Assembly (NCBI GenBank): GCA_045631225.1
Contig: JAZQUG010000001.1
Location: 1 to 64,000, forward strand
Direction of reading: 5' to 3'
Length of the DNA stretch: 64,000 nucleotides
Source: Fimenecus sp045631225
GTDB taxonomy: Bacteria > Bacillota > Clostridia > Oscillospirales > Acutalibacteraceae
The notes below the pieces were generated by a model. The model was not told the origin of the DNA. It worked only from the letters and a program-made list of their open reading frames with translations, and did no database searches. This document shows, piece after piece, positions 33,358 through 41,087 of this stretch. The position numbers and the translations under genes were made by a program. Each line of letters starts with the position of its first letter. Position 1 is the stretch's first letter.

Positions 33358-33575
33358 AAGACTGTGACCGAAAAGAGTAGCAGAAGAATTTTTATCAGAG
33401 ATTACGGGTCGTCGGCTGAAAGCCTGTATTAAAAAGATTTTTGTGAAGTGCATTCGTGAGTCGATGTGGGGAAATACACATCCGTGTTGTTACGTTACAA
33501 GCTAATCGAGTTATAAATCGAAGTGGAACCGCGATTATTCGCCTTCGTCTGTTTGTGCAGATGGAGGCGTTTTTA
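33358..33575 (+). promoter_or_regulatory. Cysteine-specific T-box riboswitch
   Basis: A leader of about 220 nt that senses uncharged tRNA-Cys. A candidate specifier codon TGC (33449-33451, followed by A) lies on the 3' side of stem I. The T-box core AAGTGGAACCGCG is at 33521-33533. Its TGGA bulge pairs with UCCA, matching the U73 discriminator typical of tRNA-Cys. The terminator, CGCCTTCGTCTG / CAGATGGAGGCG plus T5, is at 33540-33574. The downstream genes, cysteine synthesis and cysteinyl-tRNA synthetase, fit exactly. Confidence 0.95.
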
Positions 33576-33597
33576 TTTTCTATGGAGGAGAGTAAAT

Positions 33598-34248
33598 TTG
33601 TTCAAACGACTGATTGAAGATATACAGACGGTAAAAGACCGTGACCCTGCGGCTACCAGTATTCTTGAAATCCTGTTTTTGTATCCGGGATTAAAAGCTA
33701 TAAGGATGCACAGAGTTGCTCATTGGTTTTTCCGTCATAAAATGAAATTTATTGCACGTGCAATTTCTCAACATGCAGTAAAAAAGACTAATATTGAAAT
33801 TCATCCCGGTGCTACAATCGGTAAACGCTTTTTCATCGACCATGGAACAGGCGTTGTAATCGGTGAAACTGCTGAAATCGGTGATGATGTAACAATCTAT
33901 CAGGGAGTTACATTGGGTGGTACAGGTAAGGATACAGGAAAACGACATCCAACAATCGGTAACGGAGTTATGATTGGCTCGGGTGCAAAGGTTTTAGGAC
34001 CTTTCAAGGTTGGCGATAATTCAAACATTGCTTCAGGTGCCGTTGTTCTTGATGAAATCCCACCAAACTCAACTGCAGTGGGTGTTCCTGCAAGAGTTGT
34101 TAAGCGAAACGGTAAACGAGTTGACAATCTTGACCAGGTTCATATTCCTGACCCTGTTTCACAGGAATTCTGCAGACTTAATGCAAAAATTGAAAGACTT
34201 GAAAAAGAACTTACAAAATATAAAGAAAAGGAAGAAAAAGGTGAGTAA
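33598..34248 (+). CDS. cysE: Serine O-acetyltransferase
   Basis: A 216-aa enzyme that makes O-acetylserine from serine and acetyl-CoA, the first step of cysteine synthesis. A helical N-terminal part with MHRVAHWFF is followed by left-handed hexapeptide repeats, including DHGTGVVIGETAEIGD, QGVTLGGTGKDTGKRHP and GSGAKVLGPF. The start is TTG at 33598, chosen because GGAGGAG lies 7 nt upstream and any longer form would run into the T-box terminator. It is controlled by the T-box and lies 2 nt before cysS. Confidence 0.96.
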   Translation: MFKRLIEDIQTVKDRDPAATSILEILFLYPGLKAIRMHRVAHWFFRHKMKFIARAISQHAVKKTNIEIHPGATIGKRFFIDHGTGVVIGETAEIGDDVTIYQGVTLGGTGKDTGKRHPTIGNGVMIGSGAKVLGPFKVGDNSNIASGAVVLDEIPPNSTAVGVPARVVKRNGKRVDNLDQVHIPDPVSQEFCRLNAKIERLEKELTKYKEKEEKGE

Positions 34249-34250
34249 TT

Positions 34251-35651
34251 ATGAAAATTTTTAACACTCTCACAAGAAGAAAAGAAGAACTTAAAACAAT
34301 CACACCAAACGAATTAAAGGTTTACGCTTGCGGACCAACAGTTTATAACTATATCCATATCGGTAATGCTCGTCCTCTTTGTGTATTTGATACATTCAGA
34401 AGATATATGGAATATCGTGGATATAAAGTTAATTTTGTCCAGAACTTTACTGATATTGACGACAAAATCATCCGTCGTGCAAATGAAGAGGGCACAGACT
34501 ACAAAACAGTTTCTGAAAAGTATATTGAAGAATTCTGGACAGATGCAAAGGGTATGAACGTTCGTGAAGCAACTGTTCATCCAAAAGCAACTGAAAATAT
34601 TGATGAAATTATCAATATTGTAAGCACTCTTATCGAAAAAGGGTATGCTTATGCAGTAGATAATGGTGATGTTTATTTCAGCCCAAAACAGTTCGAGGAA
34701 TATGGTAAGCTTTCACATCAGCCACTTGAGGACCTTGAAGCAGGTGCTCGTATCAATATCGGTGAAGTAAAGCGTGAACCAATGGACTTTGCTCTCTGGA
34801 AGAGTGCAAAACCAGGGGAGCCATACTGGGAATCACCTTGGGGACACGGAAGACCAGGTTGGCATATTGAATGTTCAGCAATGGTAAGAAGATATCTTGG
34901 TGAAACTATTGATATTCACTGTGGTGGTCAGGACCTTGTTTTCCCTCACCATGAAAACGAAATCGCACAGAGTGAATGTTGTAACGGTGTTCCTTTTGCA
35001 AACTACTGGATGCATAACGGATTTATCAGCGTTGATAACGTTAAAATGTCAAAGTCATTGGGCAACTTCTTCACAGTTCGTGATGTTGCTAATGAATATG
35101 GTTATGAACCAATCCGTTATTTCCTTATTTCTTCTCATTACAGAAGCCCAATCAACTATAGTGTTGATATTATCGAACAGTGTAAAGCTTCTCTTGTTCG
35201 TCTTTATAACTGTCGTGAAAGCCTTGATTTTGCACTTAAAAATGCACTTGATACAGTTCCTGCAGATGCAGAAGATATCAAGAAAGCTCTTGATGGTCGT
35301 CGTGAACAGTTTATCCGTGTTATGGATGACGACCTTAATACCGCTGACGCTATTACAGCAGTGTTTGAACTTGTTAAGGACATTAACACAAAGGTTATTA
35401 ATGATGAACCATCAAAGGAACTTGTAGAATATGCAACAAACCTCTTTGATGAGCTTACAGGTGTTCTTGGTCTTGTTTATAACAGAAAGACAGAAAGCCT
35501 TGATGATGAAATCGAAAAGCTTATTGAAGCTCGTACTCAGGCTCGTAAGGACAGAAACTGGGCTGAAGCTGACAGAATCCGTGACGAACTCAAAGCACAG
35601 GGTATCGTTCTTGAGGATACACCACAGGGTGTTAAGTGGCACAGAGAATAA
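34251..35651 (+). CDS. cysS: Cysteinyl-tRNA synthetase
   Basis: A 466-aa class I aminoacyl-tRNA synthetase. The zinc ligand Cys27 sits in YACGPTVYNY, HIGN (36-39) is the HIGH motif, and KMSKS is at 265-269. WHIECSAM and GGQDLVFPHHENE provide the other zinc ligands. It has the full family length. It is co-transcribed with cysE from the T-box leader, tying charging and synthesis to cysteine supply. Confidence 0.98.
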   Translation: MKIFNTLTRRKEELKTITPNELKVYACGPTVYNYIHIGNARPLCVFDTFRRYMEYRGYKVNFVQNFTDIDDKIIRRANEEGTDYKTVSEKYIEEFWTDAKGMNVREATVHPKATENIDEIINIVSTLIEKGYAYAVDNGDVYFSPKQFEEYGKLSHQPLEDLEAGARINIGEVKREPMDFALWKSAKPGEPYWESPWGHGRPGWHIECSAMVRRYLGETIDIHCGGQDLVFPHHENEIAQSECCNGVPFANYWMHNGFISVDNVKMSKSLGNFFTVRDVANEYGYEPIRYFLISSHYRSPINYSVDIIEQCKASLVRLYNCRESLDFALKNALDTVPADAEDIKKALDGRREQFIRVMDDDLNTADAITAVFELVKDINTKVINDEPSKELVEYATNLFDELTGVLGLVYNRKTESLDDEIEKLIEARTQARKDRNWAEADRIRDELKAQGIVLEDTPQGVKWHRE

Positions 35652-35669
35652 TCCTGAATTAATCACTGA

Positions 35670-36146
35670 TTAAATCTTGTCACAGAAAAAAGTAATGGAA
35701 TAGTCGTTGCTTACAATTGTATATTTATATCTGCCGACGGTGATTACTGAGTTTCCGTCGGCAAATTTTATTTTATCAGAGAAAAATTCAGAGTCGCTAA
35801 ATATTTTCAGCTGATTTTCATAATTATTACCGGTTAATATACTGCACATCTGACAGTATAATTTCTTACTGTTTTCTATGTTGCTATCAGCGGTTATGAG
35901 GAGAGAAATTCCGTTTATATTATTGTCTTTATCCAGCATAAGAGTAATCATATCGCTTTCTCTTGTTAGAAAAAGAATGTTTTCGTCATTTTTTTCACTT
36001 AACATAAATTCATTTGTGTTATAATCTGTTTCAAATGCTTTATTCATTCTCTCAACAAATTGCTGTACTCCGAATTTACTTTCCTTAGAACAAGAACAGA
36101 GTAATAAGGTTATAAAAACCATTAAAATTGCCAATAATTTCTTCAT
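35670..36146 (-). CDS. Small putative lipoprotein of unknown function
   Basis: A 158-aa protein with a signal peptide and lipobox-like LLCSC (Cys19). The mature part shows alternating strands (FLTRESDMITLML, GISLLITADSN) and no recognised motif. The start at 36146 was chosen for MKKLLAIL and AAGGTGG upstream; the longer in-frame frame reads through the divergent promoter region. It is convergent with cysS, only 18 nt from its stop, and divergent from the HlyD-like gene. Confidence 0.75.
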   Translation of the reverse strand: MKKLLAILMVFITLLLCSCSKESKFGVQQFVERMNKAFETDYNTNEFMLSEKNDENILFLTRESDMITLMLDKDNNINGISLLITADSNIENSKKLYCQMCSILTGNNYENQLKIFSDSEFFSDKIKFADGNSVITVGRYKYTIVSNDYSITFFCDKI

Positions 36147-36226
36147 GCATATTCCACCTTGTAAATAGTTGTTGATAATATATATGAATGGAATAAGAAA
36201 TTTACAATTTTTTAACAATTTTAATA

Positions 36227-36255
36227 TTGGAAATTTCTTTATTATGTAGTAAAAT
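36227..36255 (+). promoter_or_regulatory. Predicted promoter of the HlyD/MacB-like operon
   Basis: -35 TTGGAA (36227-36232), 17-bp spacer, -10 TAAAAT (36250-36255). Transcription would start near 36262, right at the first ATG of the reading frame. Confidence 0.6.
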
Positions 36256-36260
36256 ATAGA

Positions 36261-37871
36261 ATGAAAAATAATGTGCAAAGGATAGTGATTTCCTTGTTAA
36301 AAAATTTTAAAAAGAAAAGTCCGCAGGCAAAAGCAGGTATTATAGCATTTATCGTTGTTATGGCATTGCTTATCTTTTATGTGCTTTATTCTAACTTAAA
36401 GCCTGAGCCACCTGCAGAATATGAGATTGCTGATGTTTCTTACGGAACTATGACAGATTATCTTGATGTAAGTGGTACTGTTGAATCAGGTGTTACTGAA
36501 GACTTACTTGCAATCGAAGGTGTGTTCGTTGAAGAGGTTTTTGTGAACGTTGGTGACACTGTCAAAAAAGGTGATAAGCTTGCAACATTCAATGTGTCAG
36601 GTGCGAGTAGCTACCTTGCAGAAGCTAAGAATGCTTATGATAAGGCAATGAGTGAGTATAATGAAACAAAGAACTCTGCTTCATCAAATGCTAACAGAAA
36701 AACAGAAATAGCATCTGAAATTGAAAAACTCAGCGGAAAAATTGCTGCAAAGCAAAGTGAAATTGATACATTGAAAAAAGAACTTGAAGCAAATGGACCA
36801 ACAGAAACCGCACCAATTCCTGATGAACAGATTAACCAGATTGCAATGCAGATGCTTGCAAATGGCTCAAACCTGATGCAGATAAAAGCATTCAAGGAAG
36901 CAGCATCAACTGTAGAATTGCCTGTTGTTGATGAAGCGTCTTCAGCAATGCAGCAGGAACTTATGCAGAAAAATCTTGAACTTGCACAGCTCAACTCTGA
37001 ACTTTCAGCACTTTATGCAGAGGATACTGCAACAATTGTTGCTGATGACTCAGTTTTAAAGGCGCTTAAATCTGTTGCTGACAGTAAAAAAGTTGAATAT
37101 GACAGAATTAAAAAAGCTTATGATAAGATGTCATCAGGCTGGGTTGCAGACAATAATGGTATTGTAACTCAGGTTAATATTAAAGCTGGTGAAAAGTTTG
37201 TTCCTGTAAAAGAGGCAACATCTTCATCAGCTATTGATATTTCTTCACTTTTAGGTGCAAGTGTTGATGAAGAAACCGTAGGTCTTATTTCGTCACTTAT
37301 GGGCAATTCTTCTGCACCAATGGGAACAGGTATCAAGCTTGAAAGCTATGAAGATATGATTGTTTCCGTTACAGTTGGTAAGTCAGACCTTCTTAAAATC
37401 AAGGTTGGTATGGAAGCAATTATCACGAGTCTTGATTCTGAATATAAGGGTGAAGTTGTATATGTAAGTGCAACTGCATCTGAATCATCAGGTGGTCTTG
37501 ATATAGGTTCAATCGCAGGTTCACTTATGGGAACAGGAGCAGGAGCAACAGGAGCTGAAGTTAAAATTAAGATTCATAATCCTGATGAAAAAATTGTAAT
37601 TGGTTTCGATGTTGATATTAAGGTTGTTCTTGATACTATTGAGGATGTTCTTAAAGTTCCTGTTGAATCAGTAATCTACAACAGTGGAATATATTCAGTT
37701 TTCGTTTATGATGAGGAAGAAGAAACAGTATCAAAACGTACTATTACAAAGGGTTCCCTTGATGATACAAGTTATGAGGTTGTTGCTGGTCTTGTTGAAG
37801 GCGAAAAAGTAGTGAAGAGTCCTGACCCGAATATGGAAGATGGTACTAAAATCGCAAAGAAAAATGCGTAA
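36261..37871 (+). CDS. HlyD/MacA-like periplasmic-adaptor-type efflux subunit
   Basis: A 536-aa membrane-fusion-type protein. A basic N-terminus and one transmembrane helix (about 28-45) lead into a barrel-sandwich half (GDTVKKGDKLATFN). A long coiled coil (about 115-295, with a Pro-rich break) follows, then the second sandwich half (DNNGIVTQVNIKAGEKFVPV), a beta-barrel domain and a membrane-proximal domain. In Gram-positives such proteins work with MacB-type ABC permeases in export of peptides or lipids. The ATG at 36261 lacks a ribosome binding site and coincides with the predicted transcription start. TTG 36294, behind AAAGGATAGTGAT, is a credible alternative giving 525 aa. Confidence 0.88.
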   Translation: MKNNVQRIVISLLKNFKKKSPQAKAGIIAFIVVMALLIFYVLYSNLKPEPPAEYEIADVSYGTMTDYLDVSGTVESGVTEDLLAIEGVFVEEVFVNVGDTVKKGDKLATFNVSGASSYLAEAKNAYDKAMSEYNETKNSASSNANRKTEIASEIEKLSGKIAAKQSEIDTLKKELEANGPTETAPIPDEQINQIAMQMLANGSNLMQIKAFKEAASTVELPVVDEASSAMQQELMQKNLELAQLNSELSALYAEDTATIVADDSVLKALKSVADSKKVEYDRIKKAYDKMSSGWVADNNGIVTQVNIKAGEKFVPVKEATSSSAIDISSLLGASVDEETVGLISSLMGNSSAPMGTGIKLESYEDMIVSVTVGKSDLLKIKVGMEAIITSLDSEYKGEVVYVSATASESSGGLDIGSIAGSLMGTGAGATGAEVKIKIHNPDEKIVIGFDVDIKVVLDTIEDVLKVPVESVIYNSGIYSVFVYDEEEETVSKRTITKGSLDDTSYEVVAGLVEGEKVVKSPDPNMEDGTKIAKKNA

Positions 37872-37902
37872 TTTCAATGTTTTTTAAATTGAGGTGTGAA
37901 CT

Positions 37903-39150
37903 TTGAATATCCGAGAAAATATACGCATTGCCGTTTTCAGTATCAGAACTAACCTGATGCGTTCTCTTCTTACAATGCTTGGTATTATCATCGGTGTTTC
38001 CTCTGTTATTGCAATTGTTACTGTCGGTAATGGTGGTCGTGACTATATTGTCGGTATGATTCGTGACATGGGTAATAGTGCGATTTCACTGACTGTCAAT
38101 GCTACTTATGCTGATGAAGAGGACTATTTCACTGATGAGGATATTGCTGCAATCAAAAAGCTTGATGGTGTGCAGTATGCGTCAATGCAGTCAATTGCTA
38201 TGTGTCAGATGACATCAAATGATAAAACGGGTATCCTTATGGGTATCGGTTGTAATACTGATATGGCTATGCTTATGCGAACACCATTGTTATATGGCAG
38301 ATTTTTTACCGAAGAAGAATATATGGAAGGTAAAAATGTAGGCGTTATTGATGTGGGTAGTGCATTGCAATTATATGGCAAAAAAGATGTGGTAGGCGAG
38401 TATGTTTATTGTACATCCAATGACCTTACCATTTCAGTTAAAATTGTCGGTGTTGTTGATATTATGGCAAGCATGAATATGGATACTGAAGAAATGATGA
38501 GCAGTATGGGCGCCATGATGGGAAATATGCAGATGACAAGCTGTATGCTTCTTATGCCTGCATCTGTTACTGCAACCATAAATGGTGTAAGTAATAACCG
38601 ATATGATATGCTTCAGATTACGGCTTATGATGAAGCGATGCTTGATGGAATCGGTACTGCTGCAATAAACTATGTCCGTTCACTTCATGACAACTATGAG
38701 AAGGATTGTTATGCAGTTACAAATATGGCAACATATATTGACCTTCTTGATACGGTTATCAATGTGTTTACAATATTCATTGCTGCTGTTAGTGCAATAT
38801 CACTTGTTGTTGGTGGTATCGGTGTTATGAATATTATGCTGGTTTCGATTACAGAGCGTACTCGAGAAATCGGTATCAGAAAGGCACTTGGTGCAAAAAC
38901 AGGTACAATTATGTTCCAGTTCCTGACAGAATCAATTATCCTTTGTCTTATAGGTGGTATAATTGGTCTGTTGCTTGGTGTTGCTGCAGCCGCCTTTGTG
39001 TCGTATATTATGAAAGTGCCACTGTTTGTTGAACCATCAACCATTCTTTTGGCAGTTGGTTTCTCATCAGCAATTGGTATTATCTTTGGTGTCTATCCTG
39101 CTAAACGAGCAGCAAATCTCCCACCAATTGAAGCACTTCGTAGAGATTAA
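37903..39150 (+). CDS. MacB/FtsX-family ABC transporter permease
   Basis: A 415-aa permease. TM1 near residues 20-42 (LTMLGIIIGVSSVIAIVTVG) is followed by a large extracytoplasmic MacB core domain and the three C-terminal FtsX helices from about 285, including GGIGVMNIMLVSITERTREIGIRKALG split over two stretches. It starts with TTG behind GAGGTG. It lies 31 nt after the HlyD-like gene. The ATP-binding subunit that normally sits between these two genes is missing from the window, so it must be supplied from elsewhere. Confidence 0.92.
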   Translation: MNIRENIRIAVFSIRTNLMRSLLTMLGIIIGVSSVIAIVTVGNGGRDYIVGMIRDMGNSAISLTVNATYADEEDYFTDEDIAAIKKLDGVQYASMQSIAMCQMTSNDKTGILMGIGCNTDMAMLMRTPLLYGRFFTEEEYMEGKNVGVIDVGSALQLYGKKDVVGEYVYCTSNDLTISVKIVGVVDIMASMNMDTEEMMSSMGAMMGNMQMTSCMLLMPASVTATINGVSNNRYDMLQITAYDEAMLDGIGTAAINYVRSLHDNYEKDCYAVTNMATYIDLLDTVINVFTIFIAAVSAISLVVGGIGVMNIMLVSITERTREIGIRKALGAKTGTIMFQFLTESIILCLIGGIIGLLLGVAAAAFVSYIMKVPLFVEPSTILLAVGFSSAIGIIFGVYPAKRAANLPPIEALRRD

Positions 39151-39161
39151 TATGTATTTTG

Positions 39162-39195
39162 AATCCCTGGAAGAATACTTCTGGGGATTTTGAAT
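39162..39195 (+). terminator. Terminator of the HlyD/MacB-like operon
   Basis: AATCCC..GAAG-AATA-CTTC..GGGATT with a TG/TG internal mismatch, then TTTGAATTTTA. Confidence 0.7.
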
Positions 39196-39215
39196 TTTAT
39201 CCTTCATTTTTTGAT

Positions 39216-39247
39216 GATGTATATGCATTTGTATATACATCTTTTTT
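39216..39247 (+). terminator. Second, stronger terminator-like hairpin
   Basis: GATGTATAT (39216-39224) with ATATACATC (39233-39241), then TTTTTT. The following stretch, 39248-39520, is AT-rich with no gene visible. Confidence 0.75.
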
Positions 39248-39522
39248 ATATTAAAAAATCAAGTGTAAAGCGTTTGCCTTTACAAAAACTAATAAAAAAT
39301 AGTCTGCAAAGCCTTGAAAATGCGACTTTTAAACATTTTCAACAAAGTTTTCAACAATTTCAATGTTCAAATCCATGTTAAAAATAAACTCAGAAATAAT
39401 TTGAATAGTCAAAAAGTAACTGAATATTTTTAATTTTTATGCATAAAAAATGCAGGAAAAAATTTCTGTTTCGTCATTTTTATATTTTTAATTGCAAAAT
39501 TTAAGATTTTAAGTCGATATTT

Positions 39523-39531
39523 TTTGTCGAA
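39523..39531 (+). promoter_or_regulatory. Candidate 0A box upstream of spo0A
   Basis: TTTGTCGAA contains the core TGTCGAA of the Spo0A box. It lies about 75 bp upstream of the predicted start site, a position suited to autoregulation. Confidence 0.55.
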
Positions 39532-39562
39532 AAGTTTTCAAAAGTAATTTTTAAAAAAACTA

Positions 39563-39591
39563 TTGCCATAAATTACCAAATATGGTAAAAT
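39563..39591 (+). promoter_or_regulatory. Predicted core promoter of spo0A
   Basis: -35 TTGCCA (39563-39568), 17-bp spacer, -10 TAAAAT (39586-39591). Confidence 0.65.
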
Positions 39592-39597
39592 ATGGCA
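39564..39597. promoter_or_regulatory. Nested palindrome covering the spo0A promoter (candidate operator)
   Basis: Two perfect inverted repeats with one centre. The outer arms are TGCCATA (39564-39570) and TATGGCA (39591-39597). The inner arms are TTACCA (39573-39578) and TGGTAA (39583-39588). The two are separated by AA on each side. It spans -35 to -10 exactly, so a bound repressor would block polymerase. The binding protein is unknown. Confidence 0.7.
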
Positions 39598-39649
39598 GAA
39601 ATAAGAAATCAGAAAAATGATTTTCAATAAAAATGGAGGTTTTCAAGAA

Positions 39650-40411
39650 ATGGGAAACAGTATTAAAGTGTTATTAACAGGTGACGGAACAGAATTTGGA
39701 AGAAATTGTTCAAGTGTTCTGCGTTCATCAGGATGTGATGTGACTTTGATTGCAAAGGACGGAACAGTTGCGCTGTCAGAAATAATGTCAGGATTTTACG
39801 ATGTGGCTATAATTGATGCTTTTATGACGAATCTTGATGCATTGGGTGTTGTAAATGGTGTTGCCAAGAAAAAGAGTAAACCATTTATTATGATAATGTC
39901 AGGTTCTGACAATCAACGATTTGAACAGGAAATTCTCTCTGCAGGTGCTGATTATTATTTTCTTAAACCATTTGATGTGAATATTCTTGCACAGCGAGTA
40001 ACACAATTGACAAATTGGTCAAAAAGCAAACCCGATACAGGGAATATAAAAGAATCAAATGATTTGATTGTAACAGTAAGTGAAATAATGCATCAGCTTG
40101 GTGTTCCGGCTCATATTAAAGGATATCTATACCTCAGAGAAGCAATAATACTTTCAATAAATGATAGTGAGATGATGAGCTCAGTTACTAAAGTGTTGTA
40201 TCCTACAGTTGCTAAAAGATACGCTACAACATCCTCAAGAGTTGAAAGAGCAATCCGTCATGCAATTGAAGTGGCATGGGATAGGGGAGACGTTGATGTT
40301 CTCAGTTCATATTTTGGATATACAATTCATAATGAAAGAGGTAAACCGACAAACTCAGAATTTATCGCAATGATAAGTGATAAGCTTCGACTTGGCATGA
40401 AAATTTCATAA
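39650..40411 (+). CDS. spo0A: Sporulation response regulator Spo0A
   Basis: A 253-aa master regulator of sporulation entry. Receiver domain 1-125 has the phospho-acceptor Asp56 (VAIIDAFM), a Ser in MIMSGSD and Lys in FLKPFD. The N-terminal acidic pair is reduced: the segment reads LLTGDGTEF, so one of the two Mg-binding acids is Gly. The C-terminal effector domain (about 145-253) is unmistakable, with SRVERAIRHAIEVAW as DNA recognition helix and YLYLREAI. The start at 39650 has GGAGGT 9 nt upstream. spoIVB, its usual neighbour, is absent. Confidence 0.96.
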   Translation: MGNSIKVLLTGDGTEFGRNCSSVLRSSGCDVTLIAKDGTVALSEIMSGFYDVAIIDAFMTNLDALGVVNGVAKKKSKPFIMIMSGSDNQRFEQEILSAGADYYFLKPFDVNILAQRVTQLTNWSKSKPDTGNIKESNDLIVTVSEIMHQLGVPAHIKGYLYLREAIILSINDSEMMSSVTKVLYPTVAKRYATTSSRVERAIRHAIEVAWDRGDVDVLSSYFGYTIHNERGKPTNSEFIAMISDKLRLGMKIS

Positions 40412-40422
40412 TCTGCATTACC

Positions 40423-40451
40423 TTGACATAAAAGTGCTGTAGTGGTATCAT
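40423..40451 (+). promoter_or_regulatory. Predicted promoter of mntP
   Basis: -35 TTGACA (40423-40428), 17-bp spacer, -10 TATCAT (40446-40451). Confidence 0.7.
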
Positions 40452-40470
40452 TTTAATGTCTTAGTAGTAT

Positions 40471-40502
40471 AAGGCTCATGTTTTGTCATGAGTCTTTTTT
40501 AT
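40471..40502 (+). terminator. Terminator between spo0A and mntP, lying inside the mntP leader
   Basis: AAGGCTCATG-TTTTGT-CATGAGTCTT, one wobble, then six T. It ends spo0A transcripts. Because it lies downstream of the mntP promoter and just before its ribosome binding site, it could also attenuate mntP. Confidence 0.8.
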
Positions 40503-40513
40503 AGGAGTAATTT

Positions 40514-41086
40514 ATGTCAGAATTAGTAATTATAGCAGTAGGTCTTGCCATGGATGCTTTTGCAGTGGCTATTTGTAAAGGTTTGAATATGAGAAAGCTT
40601 GATTATAAGCAAACTGCACTCATAGCATTGTTCTTTGGTGGGTTTCAGGCAGGTATGCCTCTTATAGGTTGGTTTATAGGTTCAAAATTTGCTGATTACA
40701 TAACAAGCATTGACCATTGGGTTACATTCATTCTTCTTGGAATTATCGGTGGTAAAATGATTTATGAGTCGTTCCACGGTGATGATGAGTGTGAATGCTG
40801 TGATAGTAAACTCGATATAAAAGAACTTACTGCATTGGCTATCGCAACAAGTATTGATGCACTTGCAGTTGGTGTTGCCTTTGCATTGACTTATGAACAA
40901 AAAGAAGTATTTATTGCAGTTGCTCTTATTGGTGTGATTACTGCCGTACTTTCTGCTATTGGTGTATTTATAGGTCATAAATTCGGTGCAAAATACAAAA
41001 ATAAAGCAGAACTTGCAGGCGGTCTTGTTCTTGTGCTTATGGGCGTTAAATTTCTTCTGGAAGGTCTAGGAGTAATAGGTGGTTAA
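40514..41086 (+). CDS. mntP: Putative manganese efflux pump MntP
   Basis: A 190-aa membrane protein with six helices. The duplicated family motif is visible as GLAMDAFAVAICKG in TM1 and ATSIDALAVGVAFAL in TM4, each with the Asp used in Mn transport. The central cytoplasmic loop carries an acidic Cys cluster (DDECECCD), which may sense or bind metal. The ribosome binding site is AGGAG. No yybP-ykoY manganese riboswitch was found in the short leader. Confidence 0.93.
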   Translation: MSELVIIAVGLAMDAFAVAICKGLNMRKLDYKQTALIALFFGGFQAGMPLIGWFIGSKFADYITSIDHWVTFILLGIIGGKMIYESFHGDDECECCDSKLDIKELTALAIATSIDALAVGVAFALTYEQKEVFIAVALIGVITAVLSAIGVFIGHKFGAKYKNKAELAGGLVLVLMGVKFLLEGLGVIGG

Positions 41087-41087
41087 T

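Noticed and set aside
33523..33597. 25-codon N-terminal extension of CysE
   Set aside because: It would be translated through the T-box and its terminator; GGAGGAG precedes the TTG at 33598.
39190..39381. 63-codon frame between the permease gene and spo0A
   Set aside because: It runs through a terminator hairpin, lacks a ribosome binding site and has no protein-like pattern.
40412..40513. yybP-ykoY manganese riboswitch before mntP
   Set aside because: The leader after the predicted promoter is only about 55 nt and lacks the conserved loops; only a terminator hairpin is present.
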